This document shows, piece by piece, positions 1 to 7,930 of a stretch of 50,987 bases of DNA. Every line of letters begins with the position of its first letter. The stretch's first letter is position 1. This DNA is from a virus: positions 1-50,987 of the IMG/VR virus record IMGVR_UViG_3300017971_000080; one strand, written 5' to 3'. Under the pieces are notes generated by a model that did not search any database, was not told the origin of the DNA, and saw only the letters and a list, made by a program, of their open reading frames with translations. The position numbers and the translations under genes were made by a program.

Positions 1-76
1 CGAGGAATGCCCGCACGAGCAAGATGTTGTTCGCCGGCCGCTCATCGTATGTGTCTGTCTGTGGGTAAACTTGCAC
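1..76 (-). CDS. 5' part of small gene cut by the window end (complete copy at 50765-50971)
   Basis: This is the duplicated 5' end of the 68-residue gene at 50765-50971. It starts with GTG (74-76), immediately after the TAA of the adaptor gene at 77-79, and runs off the left edge. It is the same gene seen twice because of the terminal repeat, not a second copy. Confidence 0.8.
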   Translation of the reverse strand, partial: MQVYPQTDTYDERPANNILLVRAFL

Positions 77-92
77 TTAGCAGACTCCACGA
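1..92. repeat. Left copy of 92-bp terminal direct repeat
   Basis: The first 92 bases are identical to 50896-50987. The repeat lies inside an operon that reads continuously across the junction: the adaptor gene stops at 77 and the next gene's GTG start is at 76 (equivalent to 50971). The sequence cannot show whether this is an assembly overlap from a circular contig or real terminal redundancy. Either way it marks a complete genome. Confidence 0.97.
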
Positions 93-1003
93 CCTCGACG
101 GCCGAGGCCCCTCTTCATCGTGGTGCCTGACCTACCTTGAGCTTGAGAGTAGGCCAGCTTCAGGTTCCGCATGGACATCCGGTACTCCTCCAGGATGCCT
201 GCTGCCCTCTCTGCATCTGGTGAGTGTCGTACCAGCATCAAGGCCGTCCTACACGCCATGACGTAGTTCAGCTTCATCGTGTGCAGGGGCACGACCTCGT
301 AAGTGACGGCCGCCCCGTCGTAGTTTGGCTCGTTCGTGAACGCCGGAGCGTAAGTAGCCACACGGGTCGTCGGCTCATATGCCGTGATGATCCGCTCCTC
401 CTGGATGGCGTACTCCCCTCCTTGCAAGTCGGCATCCAGCAACCTCAAGACGTAGCCCGCATACGCATTCGCACGCAAATCCAGCGTGCCCGCTGTCGGG
501 GCAGCAGGGAAGGTAATGGTGCAGTCGTCGTGGTCTCCTGCTGGGGCTGTGCCTTCATGGGGCCAGGCCTCCCCTGAGTGGATGTACGTCATCCGTAGCG
601 TATGCGTCTCCTCCCAGGTTGGGTCGATCTGGATGACTGGACCTTCCAGGCCGATACCCATACCTTCCGGCTCAAGGATATGGGAGGGGACAATCTCCCA
701 ATTCGGCGTTGCAGGCGTACTAGTAGACATCTTCTCTAGGGCAATGAGTTTGCCTACAACAGGCGGGATGGCCAGGTACTCCGCGTCCGCCGTGATGGTG
801 ATGTTCGACCGGCAGTGTACCTTGAAGCCGTTGAAGGCATTGATCTCCCGCATGACTTCCATCTGGGCATCACGAAGGTAGTCCAGGATTCTGGCGTTGG
901 CGTACTTTGAAGAATCGACGGGCTCCTCCAGAATTTCACGGACTTTGGCTACGATGCCCGTGAGAATCCCGCTACCCGAGAGGTCATCATACGGCCCAGA
1001 CAT
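77..1003 (-). CDS. Putative head-to-tail adaptor protein
   Basis: A 308-residue protein two genes downstream of the major capsid gene and just before the nozzle-like gene (across the circular junction), the usual place for the adaptor ring that docks on the portal of short-tailed phages. The N-terminal half is helical (residues 15-60, with a YLRDAQMEVMREIN stretch typical of adaptor helices). The middle is beta-rich, and the C-terminal helix has regularly spaced Arg, Leu and Ala before a basic tail (KRGLGRRGRG). ATG at 1003 directly follows the stop of the preceding gene (1004), suggesting translational coupling. The role is inferred from position and fold character; no catalytic motif is expected. 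Confidence 0.6.
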   Translation of the reverse strand: MSGPYDDLSGSGILTGIVAKVREILEEPVDSSKYANARILDYLRDAQMEVMREINAFNGFKVHCRSNITITADAEYLAIPPVVGKLIALEKMSTSTPATPNWEIVPSHILEPEGMGIGLEGPVIQIDPTWEETHTLRMTYIHSGEAWPHEGTAPAGDHDDCTITFPAAPTAGTLDLRANAYAGYVLRLLDADLQGGEYAIQEERIITAYEPTTRVATYAPAFTNEPNYDGAAVTYEVVPLHTMKLNYVMACRTALMLVRHSPDAERAAGILEEYRMSMRNLKLAYSQAQGRSGTTMKRGLGRRGRGVC

Positions 1004-1480
1004 TTAGTACATGCCTCCAGGCATCGCTACTTTCCGCCTGTCAAAGTTGAAGCCGACCCGACGAGCCCACTGGTCCGCATGGTGCTCTCCATGTGCTCGC
1101 TTCATATCCCGATAGATCGTCAGGTAGGCGTCCCGTATTGCCTCCTCTTCTTCGATGTGGGCCGTAGCGGCAGCGGCTTCCCGCTGGCGTAGCCGACGCT
1201 TAACCTCCTTCTTCTCCAGGAGGACGGTCAGGAGCCTGACCAGGCGTTGGTAGTGCTCACGCGACTGGGGGAACGTCTGTGTGCCGTCCACGCCGTCCAC
1301 ATAGTCCAGCTCCAAGAGTTGGCGACCGTTGGCACTCTTCAAGGCGACGAGCCATTTCTTCGTCCCCTTATGGAAGTAGGTGACGATGTTGGGCTGTTTC
1401 GTGTCCCGGCGGAGGGATGACTCCACGGGAAGCGGCCGGAGTGCGTGCCATTCTGGGTCGAAGTCAATCGGGATATACAT
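1004..1480 (-). CDS. Hypothetical virion-operon protein, 158 residues
   Basis: Not recognised. The N-terminal half looks like a small beta domain (YFHKGTKKWLVALKSANG). Residues about 80-125 are a highly charged helix rich in Arg, Lys and Glu, probably coiled coil, and the C-terminus is basic. It lies between the capsid and adaptor genes, so a minor head or connector-associated role is possible. The ATG at 1480 has a strong ribosome site (GGGAGAAGGA) preceded by the recurrent TAAGTGGGAG element at 1491-1500. Confidence 0.6.
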   Translation of the reverse strand: MYIPIDFDPEWHALRPLPVESSLRRDTKQPNIVTYFHKGTKKWLVALKSANGRQLLELDYVDGVDGTQTFPQSREHYQRLVRLLTVLLEKKEVKRRLRQREAAAATAHIEEEEAIRDAYLTIYRDMKRAHGEHHADQWARRVGFNFDRRKVAMPGGMY

Positions 1481-1508
1481 ATCGTTCCTTCTCCCACTTA
1501 GGGCCGTG

Positions 1509-1589
1509 TTAGAAGCAGTAGCCGAAGCCGCATAGGATGCTACGCAGCAGCTCGAACAGAACTTGTGAGATTAACGCTCCAAGGTCCAT
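1509..1589 (-). CDS. Possible 26-residue hydrophobic mini-protein
   Basis: A short ORF downstream of the capsid gene: ATG at 1587-1589, TAA at 1509-1511. A good Shine-Dalgarno (AAGGAAGAG) lies about six bases before the ATG. The product is mostly hydrophobic (LGALISQVLFELLRSILCGF), a plausible single membrane helix or amphipathic peptide. It follows the capsid hairpin and precedes the 158-residue gene. Nothing is known of its function, and a chance ORF cannot be excluded. Confidence 0.4.
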   Translation of the reverse strand: MDLGALISQVLFELLRSILCGFGYCF

Positions 1590-1618
1590 CTTACTCTTCC
1601 TTTCCGGCAGCATAGGAG

Positions 1619-1652
1619 GGGGGGCCGCATCAGTTGCCTGACTTGGCCCCCC
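1619..1652 (-). terminator. GC hairpin downstream of the major capsid gene
   Basis: An 8-bp perfect stem, GGGGGGCC (1619-1626) with GGCCCCCC (1645-1652), and an 18-base loop, about 50 bases after the capsid stop. There is no T-run, so it is not a classical intrinsic terminator. It may attenuate transcription or protect the 3' end of the abundant capsid message. Two similar G6/C6 hairpins occur at 21663-21702 and 36200-36230. Confidence 0.55.
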
Positions 1653-1702
1653 GCTCCGGCACAGGGAGAAGGAGCTGCCGACCAATCCCCCCTTACACTG
1701 AC

Positions 1703-3220
1703 TTACAAGGTCTCGCTGAGGCTGGTCATCTTGATTCCGGGGATCGTCTTGGGGACAATCGCCTTCATCACCTCAAACGGGGCCTCCATGATGTTCGTGG
1801 ACCGTCCGTTGGTGTCGTGGTAGGGCTTGCAAATGCCCATCGGGCCACCAATCGGATAGGTGAACTCGATCTCGCGGCCGAAGCCTTCCAACGTCTTGGA
1901 CGAGCCAATCGGAGGAGGCACCAGCCGATTCAGGTTCTTGTCCCGTGTCTTCAGGCCCCAGAGCCGGCCGCCATTGACGGTCGAATCCGTAGCATCAGAC
2001 AGCGACGGCATGAACGGCGTATCGTACCAGCCCACCCGTTGGCCGTGGAAGGCGAACGGGGCACTGCCGATCTCATAGCCCTCGCCGAGCATGAACCGAT
2101 CACCCTGGTCCCGATTCACGACGAAGCCAGGGGCAGACAACGACCTATTCTCGACATAGTTCGTCGTCACGCCCGTACTCGTCACGATGGTATCAGGGAT
2201 GTCCGCCAGGCCGTAAGCCTTAAAGTAGCGGCCCCACATCCGGTTCAGCAGCGTCTCGGTCAGGCTGCCATCAACGTCGTTCACGACGGAGACGAACTGC
2301 TGGTAGGTCGTGACGTTGATCCCGAACGGAGTCGCACCAGAGGCAAGTAGCCAGGACTCAGGCCCCACCGGCCCATAAGACCGAGTGTTCGTCGAATCCC
2401 ACGAATCGGCCAGGACGATGATGTCGTTCGTCGCCACGGCCGTCCCAAAGACTGCGGACCAGTCCGACCCCGACTGGTTATGTCGGAGTGTGACCATGCC
2501 GTAGCCGCCGGTATCGTTCGTGGTGTCAACGACGTACCGCACGCCGTCTACCACCACGCGGGCCGTACCGTTCAGCTTCGTGGCGAACGAGTCCGTATAG
2601 TCGTAGATGTCAACGTGCATCCCGTTCTGGAGCTGGCGGATCGACCCGCCCTTGACCGGGAACGTACAGCTATTCCCAGAAAGGGTAGGCGTATTCGCCA
2701 CGATAGCCAACGACCGGGACGAGTCGTGGGCGTAGAAGGCCCCAATCTCAGCCAAGGCGACGTTCTTAGCCGTCCCCTTAATGATGAGTTCGACCGCATC
2801 GACGATACAGGCGTCGAGCTTCGTAGCACGCCTGTACTCGTGGGGCAGGAAAAGGTTTCCGACGCCCATAGCCAGTTGGACTTCCTTCTGTAGCCAAGCA
2901 GGCCAAACGGAGTCGTCCATGCTCGGGTAGGATCGCAGTCCAGGCTGTGAACTATGGGCATATCCATCGTTCGTAACAGAGGTGTCCGCAGCGGTAGCCG
3001 CCGGCCCAAGGGGCGTAACCCACTTGAACACGCCGGAGTTGTTCTCGGAGAACGTCCAGATTTTCTTCCAACTGGCCCCGATGCCGTCACGAATGACCCC
3101 CATCCAAGTGGTGTAAAACTTCTTCCACAAGGAGTCGAGGGCCGGGAGTGAGTCCGGCACGCCGCGAGTCAAATCCACCTCGATGACGGACGACATGTTC
3201 TCGATAACAGTGTCGGCCAT
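1703..3220 (-). CDS. Major capsid protein
   Basis: A 505-residue protein directly after the acidic scaffold-like gene, the canonical capsid position. It is rich in Thr, Gly, Asn and Val with alternating beta and helical stretches. The N-terminal segment (residues 20-60, with LWKKFYTTWMGVIRDG) resembles the N-arm and helix of HK97-like phage capsids. The C-terminal part (about 400-490) would cover the A-domain return (EFTYPIGGPMGICKPYHDTN). No signal or membrane segment is present. A G/C hairpin follows the stop, in keeping with high expression. The HK97 fold itself is inferred. Confidence 0.8.
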   Translation of the reverse strand: MADTVIENMSSVIEVDLTRGVPDSLPALDSLWKKFYTTWMGVIRDGIGASWKKIWTFSENNSGVFKWVTPLGPAATAADTSVTNDGYAHSSQPGLRSYPSMDDSVWPAWLQKEVQLAMGVGNLFLPHEYRRATKLDACIVDAVELIIKGTAKNVALAEIGAFYAHDSSRSLAIVANTPTLSGNSCTFPVKGGSIRQLQNGMHVDIYDYTDSFATKLNGTARVVVDGVRYVVDTTNDTGGYGMVTLRHNQSGSDWSAVFGTAVATNDIIVLADSWDSTNTRSYGPVGPESWLLASGATPFGINVTTYQQFVSVVNDVDGSLTETLLNRMWGRYFKAYGLADIPDTIVTSTGVTTNYVENRSLSAPGFVVNRDQGDRFMLGEGYEIGSAPFAFHGQRVGWYDTPFMPSLSDATDSTVNGGRLWGLKTRDKNLNRLVPPPIGSSKTLEGFGREIEFTYPIGGPMGICKPYHDTNGRSTNIMEAPFEVMKAIVPKTIPGIKMTSLSETL

Positions 3221-3294
3221 TTTAGGTAGACCTCAACTTCTACTTAGGGGTTGACCCAGGACTTAGGCCGTCTCACGCCGTTGCAAGACTCGAA

Positions 3295-4233
3295 TTAGCC
3301 CCCAAAGCCACCTAGCCGCAAGGCCAGATTCTTGGTGTAGTCCGGGTCATTTATGCTAACGGGCTTATTTAATTCGCGGCGGTGGGTGCCGGAAGACGCT
3401 GCCGTGCCAGATGGACCAATCGACTCCAGCAGGCCCTCATCGAGGAGCCCGCCGTCATCGGGGTCGTCAAGTCGGATACCCGTCCTTTGCAGGTATTTCT
3501 CCAGGTCTTCCAGACCTTTTGAAATAGTCCGGGGTCCGAAGGGCTTGATCTCCGCCGACCGCTTGCCGACGAAATTGCAAGCCTGATCCTGAAAGCGACC
3601 CAATGCTTCCGGGTCATCCTTCAGTCTCGCCACTATTTTAGACAGTTTCGGGTGGGAGTCAAGGGCACTATGTACCATCTGGCGGGCATGGAGGCCAGTG
3701 GCGTCCTGCTGGGCCTTCTTCTTCCTGGTCTCGGTGTCGGAGGCCCAGTCCTGCATCTGCTTGATCGCCTCCCGAGCGTCATCTAATTGGTCTTTCAAGG
3801 ACTGGACATAACGTAGGGCTTTATCTTGCTTGCCCTTCTTAGGCTTCTTGCCGGGTTCGTCCTCGTCGAAGTCCAGGTCCAGGTCGTCCTCGTCTGGCTC
3901 GTCCTCGGGGGTTCGGACTGGTTTGGGCGGCTGGAGCATGGCGTCCACCTCCTCCTGGGTGAGCACGCCCAGGCTGTTCAGGGCCGTGCGGAGCTTGTCC
4001 ACGGACTTCTCCTTGAAGCCTGACTTTAGGTTCTCGACGACCGACAGGTCGCCTTCCAAAGACTGCTTTAGCTGGGCAGCTTCACGGAGCTTGGCATCGC
4101 CAGCCAGCTCCTTCTGGAGGAAGGGCAGGGCCTCCTCCAAGGTCATGGTACGCTTCTGGCCATTGATCTCGAAGGTCCTCTCCGACTTGAGGACTTCTTC
4201 GGACCACTCTTGCGGTGTGTCTTGGTCGGGCAT
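3295..4233 (-). CDS. Capsid scaffolding protein
   Basis: A 312-residue acidic, hydrophilic, mostly helical protein immediately upstream of the capsid gene. Residues about 105-130 are an Asp/Glu tract (DEPDEDDLDLDFDEDEPG), followed by a Lys-rich patch and a long heptad-like helix (about 135-185). There is no large hydrophobic core. Composition, predicted coiled coil and portal-protease-scaffold-capsid order all match internal scaffolds, which guide procapsid assembly and are then expelled or cut. The ATG has a GGAG site that begins in the stop codon of the preceding gene. Confidence 0.75.
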   Translation of the reverse strand: MPDQDTPQEWSEEVLKSERTFEINGQKRTMTLEEALPFLQKELAGDAKLREAAQLKQSLEGDLSVVENLKSGFKEKSVDKLRTALNSLGVLTQEEVDAMLQPPKPVRTPEDEPDEDDLDLDFDEDEPGKKPKKGKQDKALRYVQSLKDQLDDAREAIKQMQDWASDTETRKKKAQQDATGLHARQMVHSALDSHPKLSKIVARLKDDPEALGRFQDQACNFVGKRSAEIKPFGPRTISKGLEDLEKYLQRTGIRLDDPDDGGLLDEGLLESIGPSGTAASSGTHRRELNKPVSINDPDYTKNLALRLGGFGG

Positions 4234-4244
4234 TCTTGCTTCTC

Positions 4245-4697
4245 CTACTTCTTCTTCTTCTTCTTAGGTTTGGTGGTGTTATTCTCCTCCAGCAAAAGCC
4301 GGATAAATGGTTTATTACTATCCATCAGGGTTAAAAGGCCAGTGGTGTATGACTCGACGATAGCCTCTTCTATGTCCCCGACGCGATTCAGAATCTTAGT
4401 CAGGACCTCCAGGTCGTTGGCGTTCAGGCGGTATTTTCCGCTGGCCATCGCCAGGAGCAGGGCCGGCACGACGAACTTAGCCCAGATGGCATGGCCGCAT
4501 TCGTGGAATAAAACTCGCAGCATCCACGGGATATTGTCCTCTTTCTTGAGCTGGACTGTATTATTATGCCCATAATACAGACCTTGGTAGTCCTTCAAGC
4601 TAGAAGGCCAACGTGCCGGGACCCGCACGGATAAGCACTCGTCTCCTAGCCTCACAGACTGGATGGGAAATTCCACCTTCTTGGCCTTATTGGACAC
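4245..4697 (-). CDS. HExxH zinc metallopeptidase-like protein in the prohead-protease position
   Basis: A 150-residue protein with FHECGHAIWAKF (His65, Glu66, His69), the zinc and catalytic signature of gluzincin/ImmA-type peptidases; Glu112 or Glu116 could be the third ligand. It lies between portal and scaffold genes, where many phages carry the maturation protease, so cleavage of scaffold or capsid is a plausible job; the usual serine protease families are not evident. The start is GTG, overlapping the portal 3' end by 11 bases. The C-terminus is a run of six lysines, whose AAG repeats lead into the ribosome site of the scaffold gene. An inactive structural role is possible. Confidence 0.6.
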   Translation of the reverse strand: MSNKAKKVEFPIQSVRLGDECLSVRVPARWPSSLKDYQGLYYGHNNTVQLKKEDNIPWMLRVLFHECGHAIWAKFVVPALLLAMASGKYRLNANDLEVLTKILNRVGDIEEAIVESYTTGLLTLMDSNKPFIRLLLEENNTTKPKKKKKK

Positions 4698-6795
4698 GGG
4701 AGGTTATCCTGCTCTGGAGGTCCACGTTAGGGAGTCCGCCGGCAAACTGGGCCTGCATGGCAGCCGCATCTTCTGGGTTCGGCATCCCCTGCGGTAGGAG
4801 GCCCCCAGCGGCCGGCGTCCACGCCCGTATACGTTGGCGGAAGATATCCTGCACTTCCTTGGACGCCAGGGAGAACTCATACGTGCTAGTGAACTCCTGC
4901 AAGGCCAGGATTTGGGCCGCTGGGATGTCGAACGTATCATGCGGCATCGCCTTCTCAGGCGGCCCTGGCGTCCGTCCATCCCCGAACAAGATGAGGTTGT
5001 GCATCACGGCTTTGACGTAGTTCTCGTAGAAGGCCCTCTTCCCCAAGGGCAAGCCCCAGTCCTCCCGGTAGTTCATTATGACCAGCTCATTCGGGACGAG
5101 CTGGCCAAGCTGCATCAGTTGGATGGCCTCGTTTCGGCGGCGTTCCGTCCGCACCGGATCAGTAGACATAATCTCGATCTGGACATTCCACGGATCGGGC
5201 AGGGCTCCGCCTTCGAGGGAGATAGTCCCGTCTGGGCCGACGGCTACGCCCATGATGGTATTGTCAATCCGAGCCAACGGGATCGTGGCAGCCACGGCGG
5301 CGGGGTCCCTCAAGGCTTGTGACATGTGGTGGAGCATCCACCGATAGCAGGACACATACGCCTTCTGGATGGAGGCGGCTACGGCCTGCAAGTTCGTGCT
5401 GCCCGTCTCGGCCAGGACACGGAACGCCTCTCCAGAGTCCGCACGGCCGGGGGCCTGGCCGCCCATCAACGGTCCCTGGTTGGTCGAGCGGTCCACCATG
5501 TCCACCCCGAACGACGCCACCTTCCCCGGCAAGTCGGAGGAGTTGACAGGCTGGACGGCCTGCACCGGGTCACGCGGGAACGACGGGTCATACTGGTAGG
5601 GGATAACACGGGGCGTACCTTTCTCGATGAAGTCCTCCTCGGACATGCCCATCCCCATCGGCATCAGCAAGAACCCAAAGCGGTCCATATCCTCCACGTT
5701 GCCAATGAGCCGATACAATAGCCGTTCCAAGCGTGAGACGAACGGGATCACCTTCGACGAGAAGGACCGGCCATAGAAGTGGCCCGTATCCTGGTACTTG
5801 CCGATGCCGACAGGGCAAGGGACCTTCTTCTGGTATGAAGTGTCGGCGGCAGGCCAATTCCCAGCACGGACGATGTACCGCTGGACGGACCAGTCAGGCC
5901 CGACGAGCCAGTGTTCCTGCAAGCGGACGAACTCCTCGAAGTCGCGGTGAGGCTTGCCGAGTTTACCCTCGGCGGCCCGGTCCATCTGGTCACGGGCCTC
6001 GCGGTCAAACATCTCTGAGAAGGAAACGCCCACGCCTTCTGCGGGCGTGCCGGCCCCCGAGGTCTGCATGTCAAAGACGGCCCCGTATGGGAGTTCCTGG
6101 ATATTCAGCTCCCCCCAATACTTCTTAGGCGGAAGGATGACGCCCTGCATCTGCTCCAGTTGCCGTAGGGGAAACATCCTCGACCGGCAAATCCCCCGCA
6201 GATCGGACGGCTGTGAGGTGGCAGCAGGAATGCCCAGCAACTCCCAGGGCGGGATGATCTCCCACTGGACTGAGACTCCTGGGGCGTCTTGCGAATACAG
6301 GCTGGCCTGGGGTGAGTCCGCCCAGCACCCTATGGCCGCCGTACCGTACTGCACCAACTGCGTCAAGAAGTCCAAGTAGAATGATCTATGCTCCGTCGAG
6401 CGAGTCAGGTAGTCGAGGAAAACCCTGGCCAGGGATGCCTCGCGGAGACTTTCCAAGGAGAAGGCACGCTTCTTCGTGTTGGGGCGGGTGTCTAGGCGAC
6501 ACAAGCGGCCTATCTCCGTCTGGATGTCGGCGAGTGCCTTTTCCCACCGGAAGGGTACACCGGGCATGCCCAAGGACTCGTCCGGGTCGTCATACTCCAG
6601 CTCGACTGTACCCTCGTCGTAGTTGACGATCTGGAAGGAGCGGTAGCCCTGCAAGTAGCCAGAGGTGATGAACCAACCAATCTGGTGCAGGTTCCTCTCC
6701 AGGATGGCAGCCTGCGAAATATGCTCTAAGGCATCAATTAAGGCCGGGTTATGCTTACCTGGCTTTTCCGGCGGCGGAAGTATCAGTCTGCTCAT
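4687..6795 (-). CDS. Portal protein
   Basis: A 702-residue protein downstream of terL and upstream of scaffold and capsid. Length and layout suit podovirus-type portals: an N-terminal helical wing (residues 20-150), a central beta-rich stem/clip region, a long helical region (about 380-470, with SRLERLLYRLIGNVEDMDRFGF and a Gly/Met-rich loop), then a Pro/Gln-rich crown-like C-terminus. Residues 440-520 carry the RADSGEAFRVLAETGS type motif common in portals. It would form the dodecameric DNA gate at the capsid vertex. Its ATG lies inside the 3' end of the upstream small gene. Confidence 0.8.
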   Translation of the reverse strand: MSRLILPPPEKPGKHNPALIDALEHISQAAILERNLHQIGWFITSGYLQGYRSFQIVNYDEGTVELEYDDPDESLGMPGVPFRWEKALADIQTEIGRLCRLDTRPNTKKRAFSLESLREASLARVFLDYLTRSTEHRSFYLDFLTQLVQYGTAAIGCWADSPQASLYSQDAPGVSVQWEIIPPWELLGIPAATSQPSDLRGICRSRMFPLRQLEQMQGVILPPKKYWGELNIQELPYGAVFDMQTSGAGTPAEGVGVSFSEMFDREARDQMDRAAEGKLGKPHRDFEEFVRLQEHWLVGPDWSVQRYIVRAGNWPAADTSYQKKVPCPVGIGKYQDTGHFYGRSFSSKVIPFVSRLERLLYRLIGNVEDMDRFGFLLMPMGMGMSEEDFIEKGTPRVIPYQYDPSFPRDPVQAVQPVNSSDLPGKVASFGVDMVDRSTNQGPLMGGQAPGRADSGEAFRVLAETGSTNLQAVAASIQKAYVSCYRWMLHHMSQALRDPAAVAATIPLARIDNTIMGVAVGPDGTISLEGGALPDPWNVQIEIMSTDPVRTERRRNEAIQLMQLGQLVPNELVIMNYREDWGLPLGKRAFYENYVKAVMHNLILFGDGRTPGPPEKAMPHDTFDIPAAQILALQEFTSTYEFSLASKEVQDIFRQRIRAWTPAAGGLLPQGMPNPEDAAAMQAQFAGGLPNVDLQSRITSRVQ

Positions 6796-7108
6796 CCTCT
6801 ACGTCATCCAAAAGGCAAGGCCCCTCTAATACCTGGGCACCACTGGATTTAGGGAAATACCGCGTCCGATCCGCCGGGCCGAGACGACGTGCAAGCCTCG
6901 GCCTCTTCTGCTTCTGGGGTGGAGTGGATGGACGGCCGGCAGCACGTTCTACCATGTCTCGAAGTCTGGCTTGGGCTTCCGGGGTGGCCTCTTCAGGTGT
7001 AGGCGGAGCCGACGCATGTTCCAGTTGTACCTGAGTCATAAGCGTAAATGCCTCTGCAAGCAAGGCATACGCCTTCGTCAACCGGTGGTCTACAAAGCCT
7101 GGCAGCAT
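6755..7108 (-). CDS. Hypothetical protein, 117 residues, overlapping portal start
   Basis: Not recognised. The N-terminus is an amphipathic helix (HRLTKAYALLAEAFTLMTQ), followed by a Pro/Glu-rich linker and a basic stretch (PPQKQKRPRLARRL), then an acidic tail. It overlaps the portal start by 41 bases and the Tad2-like gene by 19 bases, so translation is probably coupled. The EGPCLLDDVEDE ending resembles the CLLDGLDDE segment of the putative terminase small subunit (10250-11092), perhaps a shared interaction motif. Confidence 0.55.
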   Translation of the reverse strand: MLPGFVDHRLTKAYALLAEAFTLMTQVQLEHASAPPTPEEATPEAQARLRDMVERAAGRPSTPPQKQKRPRLARRLGPADRTRYFPKSSGAQVLEGPCLLDDVEDEQTDTSAAGKAR

Positions 7109-7296
7109 GGCGAGGCATCCTTCCAGTCATCTGCTAGGAAATCTTCCTGTGACGGTACATACATCATCGGACGTAGCCCCTCATGGGCCGGGATATAGTT
7201 CAGCCCGTCCTCTGCAAGACGAATAGTACCATGTACTCTGGGCCGGTAAACTTGCCCACCTTCTTCTAGTATCTTGACTGCTTCGTGGAATCGCAT
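7090..7296 (-). CDS. Tad2-like (DUF2829-type) small protein, candidate anti-Thoeris
   Basis: The 68-residue product starts MRFHEAVKILEEGGQVYR and ends with VPSQEDFLADDWKD. This is the layout of the DUF2829/Tad2 family, whose members start M-x-F-x-EA-x3-L-x2-G-x2-V-x-R and close with a polar-D-L-A-x-DW motif. Known Tad2 proteins sequester cyclic ADP-ribose-type signals and block Thoeris defence. The chosen ATG at 7296 has a GGAGG-type site; a longer reading to 7446 is less likely, since its extra 50 residues are Arg/Pro-rich and overlap the upstream gene. The family call is by eye. Confidence 0.5.
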   Translation of the reverse strand: MRFHEAVKILEEGGQVYRPRVHGTIRLAEDGLNYIPAHEGLRPMMYVPSQEDFLADDWKDASPCCQAL

Positions 7297-7496
7297 GGCA
7301 GTAGCTCCTCCTTCATGGTCTGAGGCAGGCCGTCGTAATTGCGGCGGATCAGCTTGGACAGGGCGTTCCTGCCAAGGGACTGTATCCGGGCCGTGGCCTC
7401 CCAAGGTCCTATACCGTCTGAGTACATCAGGGCGGCGGCGGCCCACTTATGCAGGCACTCCAACGGTGCGTGCTTCACGCCTGGGATTTTCTGCAT
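7266..7496 (-). CDS. Hypothetical protein, 76 residues
   Basis: Not recognised. Small, with Cys and Trp in CLHKWAAAALMYSDGIGPWEATARI and a helical, possibly DNA-binding segment (ARIQSLGRNALSKLIRRNYDGL). The start at 7496 is preferred to 7511 because GGAGGAG lies six bases before it, while 7511 has none. It overlaps the Tad2-like gene by 31 bases and belongs to the accessory cassette between terL and portal. Confidence 0.55.
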   Translation of the reverse strand: MQKIPGVKHAPLECLHKWAAAALMYSDGIGPWEATARIQSLGRNALSKLIRRNYDGLPQTMKEELLPCDSTKQSRY

Positions 7497-7525
7497 CGGG
7501 TGCTCCTCCATTCAGTCTAGGTCGG

Positions 7526-7930
7526 CTAGTCGGGAAGGGCAAGGGCATCCAGCAGGGCCTCGACCGACGAGAGGACCTTCACCTCATCGTGAAAGTGGAA
7601 GACGTTTTCGGCCTCTCCTACTACCCATACTGGACGACGTAAAGCCAGGCAGTAACCCAGCTCAACGTGCTTGCCGCCGCTCCAGCTCTTATCCGACGGG
7701 CCGGCCAGCAAGACTAGGCCGTCTACCGCCCGCTCCAGATCGTGCAAGTCGCGGTAGACGACAGCGTACTTCTCCTTCTGGGTGAGGGCTTGCCAGCCAC
7801 GATCCCACTCTTCCGCTCGATCTACCCACTGACAGATAGGCTGGTGGCCTGCCCGTAAGAGCTGGTCACGGACGGATTGGGCGTTCTCCCTGTTGTGGGA
7901 GGCCACGTACAGTTTCCTCGGCCTTAGCAT
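7526..7930 (-). CDS. Nucleoside 2-deoxyribosyltransferase-like protein
   Basis: A 134-residue protein with the hallmarks of the nucleoside deoxyribosyltransferase fold: N-terminal KLYVASHNRENAQSVRDQL (beta strand then helix), DLHDLERAVDGLVLLAGP (acidic nucleotide-binding region), then SGGKHVELGYCLALRRPVWV followed by GEAENVFHF. The conserved Glu of VELGY is the expected catalytic or sugar-binding residue. The family moves deoxyribose between bases or cleaves nucleoside monophosphates. Beside a Tad2-like gene it might instead act on a signalling nucleotide, which is speculation. Its ATG overlaps the stop of the upstream gene by one base. Confidence 0.7.
   Translation of the reverse strand: MLRPRKLYVASHNRENAQSVRDQLLRAGHQPICQWVDRAEEWDRGWQALTQKEKYAVVYRDLHDLERAVDGLVLLAGPSDKSWSGGKHVELGYCLALRRPVWVVGEAENVFHFHDEVKVLSSVEALLDALALPD

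Noticed and set aside
1634-2350. 238-codon plus-strand frame opposite the major capsid gene
   Set aside because: His/Arg/Pro-rich antisense shadow; the capsid frame has far better context.
6995-7110. Possible tRNA or structured RNA in the short accessory region
   Set aside because: No cloverleaf or T-loop consensus could be made out; the region is explained by overlapping small genes.
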